Source: Labilithrix sp. (lineage in GTDB: Bacteria > Myxococcota_A > Polyangia > Polyangiales > Polyangiaceae). Taken from it: a DNA stretch of 64,000 nt. The notes under the pieces are model-generated. The model made no database searches. It was not told where the DNA came from and was given only the letters and a program-made list of their open reading frames with translations. The DNA lies in contig JAHBWA010000005.1 in the NCBI GenBank assembly GCA_019637195.1, positions 62,001 through 126,000 on the forward strand, read 5' to 3'. Position 1 is the stretch's first letter, and each line of letters starts with the position of its first letter. Position numbers and translations under genes: made by a program. Below, one piece after another: positions 62,029 through 64,000 of the stretch.

Positions 62029-63168
62029 CTACTTCGGCGGCGGCGCCTTGCAGCCGATCGCGACGTCGAGCTTCCCGGCGGTGTCGGCGCCGGCGGAGCT
62101 GCACGTCGACGGGCAGAAGAGGATCTTCGTCGGGCTCGCCGCGTCGTCGTAGTACCAGCCGTCGGGGTTCGCGCCGCACTTGCTCGCGTCGGTGACCTGC
62201 GTGAGCGCCTTCTTCGGGGAGCCGTCGCCCGGCGTGTACGTGACGACGACCGTGGTGGGGTCGGTCTCCTTGCCCCCCTCCGCCTTGGGGATCGAGAACT
62301 CGCAGCCGAGCCGCGTGATGAGGCCCTTGGCGATGTTGTCGAAGACGCTCGCGTAGCTCGCCTCGCAGACCGAGTCGACGGTGCCGCCCGTGAGCTGGCT
62401 GAGGTGCTGGTACTGGGCGCCGGTGTTCTCGGCGCTCGAGCACTTCTGCGCCGAGAGGATCGGCGTGCCTCGCTTGTAGCCGCAGATCGAGTTGAAGATG
62501 TACCGGCGGCCGGCCGCGTCTCCGAACTGCGCCGAGGACTTCGCGAGCAGCTGCGGGTCGAACGAGTCGTAGGGCAAAGACGAGTCGTCGTCGGTGACCT
62601 CGATGAAGACCTTGTAGGCCGTCGGCCGGAGCCACTTCTCGTACTGCGCGTACTTGTCGAGGATGATCTGGAGCGAGTCGAAGCTCCCGACGGACGTGTC
62701 GAGGTGATGGAACTTCGGGCCGTCGGCGCAGTCCGCGCCCGCCAGCGGCGGCGTCACGCAGATTCCCGGCGGCGTGAACCCCGGCGGAGCAAACGGGATC
62801 TTCTTCGGCTTCGACGCGACCATGATGACGTTGTAGTCGAGGCCGGTGTTGCCGATCGACTGAGCGAAGGAGTTCAGGTTCTGCTTCACCTGATTGGTCT
62901 CCTCCATCATGCTCCCGGAGGTGTCGATGACGACGATGACGTCGACCTCCGCGCGGTTCGCGCTCGTGACCTCCGCGGCGCACGCCTGGGGCTGACCGGT
63001 CGACGGATCGTCGCCGCCGCCGAGGCTCGGATCGCCGCCGCCGAGGTCACCTCCCGGCGCCTGATCCGCCGGAGCGCCGGCGAAGGCCGAGCGGTCCCGA
63101 TCGGAGCCACAGGCGGTCACCGTCGAACCGACGGCGAGCGCGACGACGAACAGCGGCAGGTAGCGCAT
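62029..63168 (-). CDS. von Willebrand A-domain lipoprotein
   Basis: 379 residues. Lipobox VTAC (Cys20), then a Gly/Asp/Pro linker. The vWA domain begins about residue 74 with the metal-binding MIDAS site IDTSGSM (Asp82), and runs to about 330, interspersed with many Cys. This fold binds protein ligands through a divalent ion; roles in adhesion are common. A purine-rich GGGAGAGGGAAG precedes the ATG. Ligand unknown. Confidence 0.85.
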   Translation of the reverse strand: MRYLPLFVVALAVGSTVTACGSDRDRSAFAGAPADQAPGGDLGGGDPSLGGGDDPSTGQPQACAAEVTSANRAEVDVIVVIDTSGSMMEETNQVKQNLNSFAQSIGNTGLDYNVIMVASKPKKIPFAPPGFTPPGICVTPPLAGADCADGPKFHHLDTSVGSFDSLQIILDKYAQYEKWLRPTAYKVFIEVTDDDSSLPYDSFDPQLLAKSSAQFGDAAGRRYIFNSICGYKRGTPILSAQKCSSAENTGAQYQHLSQLTGGTVDSVCEASYASVFDNIAKGLITRLGCEFSIPKAEGGKETDPTTVVVTYTPGDGSPKKALTQVTDASKCGANPDGWYYDDAASPTKILFCPSTCSSAGADTAGKLDVAIGCKAPPPK

Positions 63169-63320
63169 CTTCCCTCTCCCTCGAGCGAGCGCGGAGGTCT
63201 CGCCCGCCGCGCACCGGAATGATGCCTCCAGGAGCGCCCTCTCGGTCGGCTTACTGCGTCTTTCGAGACCCACTCGTGACGACCGCCGGCCGAGCCTCTT
63301 CGCCGCGCGGCCGCGCGCGC

Positions 63321-64000
63321 TCACTCGTCGGGACGCCCGCGCTCCCGCGCGTCGCCGCGCCGATCCATCCGGAACCGCATTCGATCGATGACGAACGCTC
63401 CGTCCTCCGACAGGCGACTCCACGCGAACAGCAGGTTCACCGTGAGCACGAGGTTCGCCGCCGACATCATGTGCCAGACCTGCTCGGGCAGCGCACACGC
63501 GCCGACGAACGCCGCGAAGAACACCGCGACCGACGGCCAGAAGCGGCGGTCGACGAAGAGCGCGAACGCGGCCACGGCGGCGAACCAGTTGTGCACGTAG
63601 AGGACGAAGATGTGCAGCATCGACAGCCCGAGGAGGTTGCCTCCGAGCTGGAGCGTGAGCTGCGCGGCGAACATCGTCATCGCCGCGACCTGGGTGCGGC
63701 GGTTCACGGAGGTCTTCGAGAGCGAGTCGCGCCCCCACCACACGACGAGGGACGCGAACCCGAGGATGAGCGCGGTGAAGAGGTACGGGATCCAGCGCGG
63801 CGTCGGCTGGTACCTCGCGTAGAGCCAGCCGCAGACCTCGGGGGTGATCGTCCAGCACACTCCCATCGTCGCGCCGGCGACCATGCGCGTCCGGCGACCG
63901 GTCGCGGGGTCCAGGTCGGCGTGGAGCTTCTCCAGGTTCGCCACGCGCGACCGCTCCTCCTCGCGCCGGCGCATGGCGTCGGCGACGCGACGCGCGAGCT
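63321..64000 (-). CDS. Membrane protein, cut by the window edge
   Basis: The frame is open to the end of the window, so the N-terminus is outside it. The visible 217 residues after an internal ATG (63974) hold an Arg/Glu-rich helix and about five transmembrane segments. The upstream in-frame residues (LARRVADA) and the helix RREEERSRVANLEKLHADLD resemble the juxtamembrane region of myxobacterial Ser/Thr kinases with multi-pass C-termini, recalled from family knowledge. So this may be the tail of a kinase, or an independent protein starting at the internal ATG. Confidence 0.5.
   Translation of the reverse strand, partial: LARRVADAMRRREEERSRVANLEKLHADLDPATGRRTRMVAGATMGVCWTITPEVCGWLYARYQPTPRWIPYLFTALILGFASLVVWWGRDSLSKTSVNRRTQVAAMTMFAAQLTLQLGGNLLGLSMLHIFVLYVHNWFAAVAAFALFVDRRFWPSVAVFFAAFVGACALPEQVWHMMSAANLVLTVNLLFAWSRLSEDGAFVIDRMRFRMDRRGDARERGRPDE

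Overview
The window is about 70 percent GC, with genes densely packed on both strands and short intergenic gaps. Three traits point to a predatory-type myxobacterium of the Myxococcota, probably the Polyangiales side; this is inferred from gene content because no species marker was compared. They are (i) many lipoproteins with Asp/Gly/Ala/Pro-rich linkers after the lipobox cysteine, (ii) three Hanks-type Ser/Thr kinases with TPR or PEGA partner genes, and (iii) a C-terminal Cys plus hydrophobic helix plus Arg cluster (MYXO-CTERM) on a thermolysin-type protease.

Layout. 0-5.6 kb: exported proteins of unknown role, including a beta-helix lipoprotein with three large internal repeats, and decayed sequence with a frameshifted SDR pseudogene. 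5.6-8.3 kb: an aldo/keto reductase divergent from an AraC regulator, then OsmC. 8.5-11.2 kb: a scarred mobile region, with a LuxR-type regulator cut off by an IS3-family remnant, an orphan membrane protein, the C-terminal piece of a large serine recombinase, and tRNA-Glu(UUC) whose 3' end and following hairpin are duplicated. 11.3-20.4 kb: a kinase overlapping a PEGA/barrel gene, rpsT, a PrsW-like protease, a ligase-polymerase fusion with an eroded polymerase domain, a barrel protein, YacG, and a beta-lactamase-fold enzyme. 20.4-33.5 kb: an EtfD-like membrane Fe-S oxidoreductase, a Pro-rich repeat protein, rsmG, and a run of envelope proteins (HEAT, GH25 lysozyme, TPR, thioredoxin-like, DsbA-like).

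33.5-44.6 kb: a YhaN/YhaO (SbcCD-like) pair, a second kinase cassette (kinase, TPR protein and lipoprotein with overlapping frames), a divergent QueA coupled to an SDR, and an XRE-cupin regulator. 44.7-52.5 kb: a small zinc-finger protein, a sugar-nucleotide epimerase, the M4 protease, and a 1340-residue kinase/pseudo-cyclase/ATPase/TPR protein. 52.5-56 kb: rlmE, an unlisted 59-residue ORF, rplC standing alone behind a structured leader, a peroxiredoxin, and rplS with a near-consensus promoter and terminator. 56-64 kb: a halogenase-like flavoprotein, small membrane proteins, NUDIX, VanZ-like, a lipase lipoprotein, a helical repeat protein, a vWA lipoprotein and a membrane protein cut by the window edge.

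How the genes fit together. No single large operon or biosynthetic cluster is present. The recurring themes are signalling kinases coupled to exported TPR/PEGA proteins, envelope lipoproteins and hydrolases, and isolated housekeeping translation genes (rpsT, rplC, rplS, rsmG, rlmE, tRNA-Glu), several with recognisable promoters. The best leads for something new are the two overlapping kinase/exported-partner cassettes, the ligase with a dead polymerase domain, the tRNA-Glu duplication with compensatory hairpin changes, and the rplC leader.
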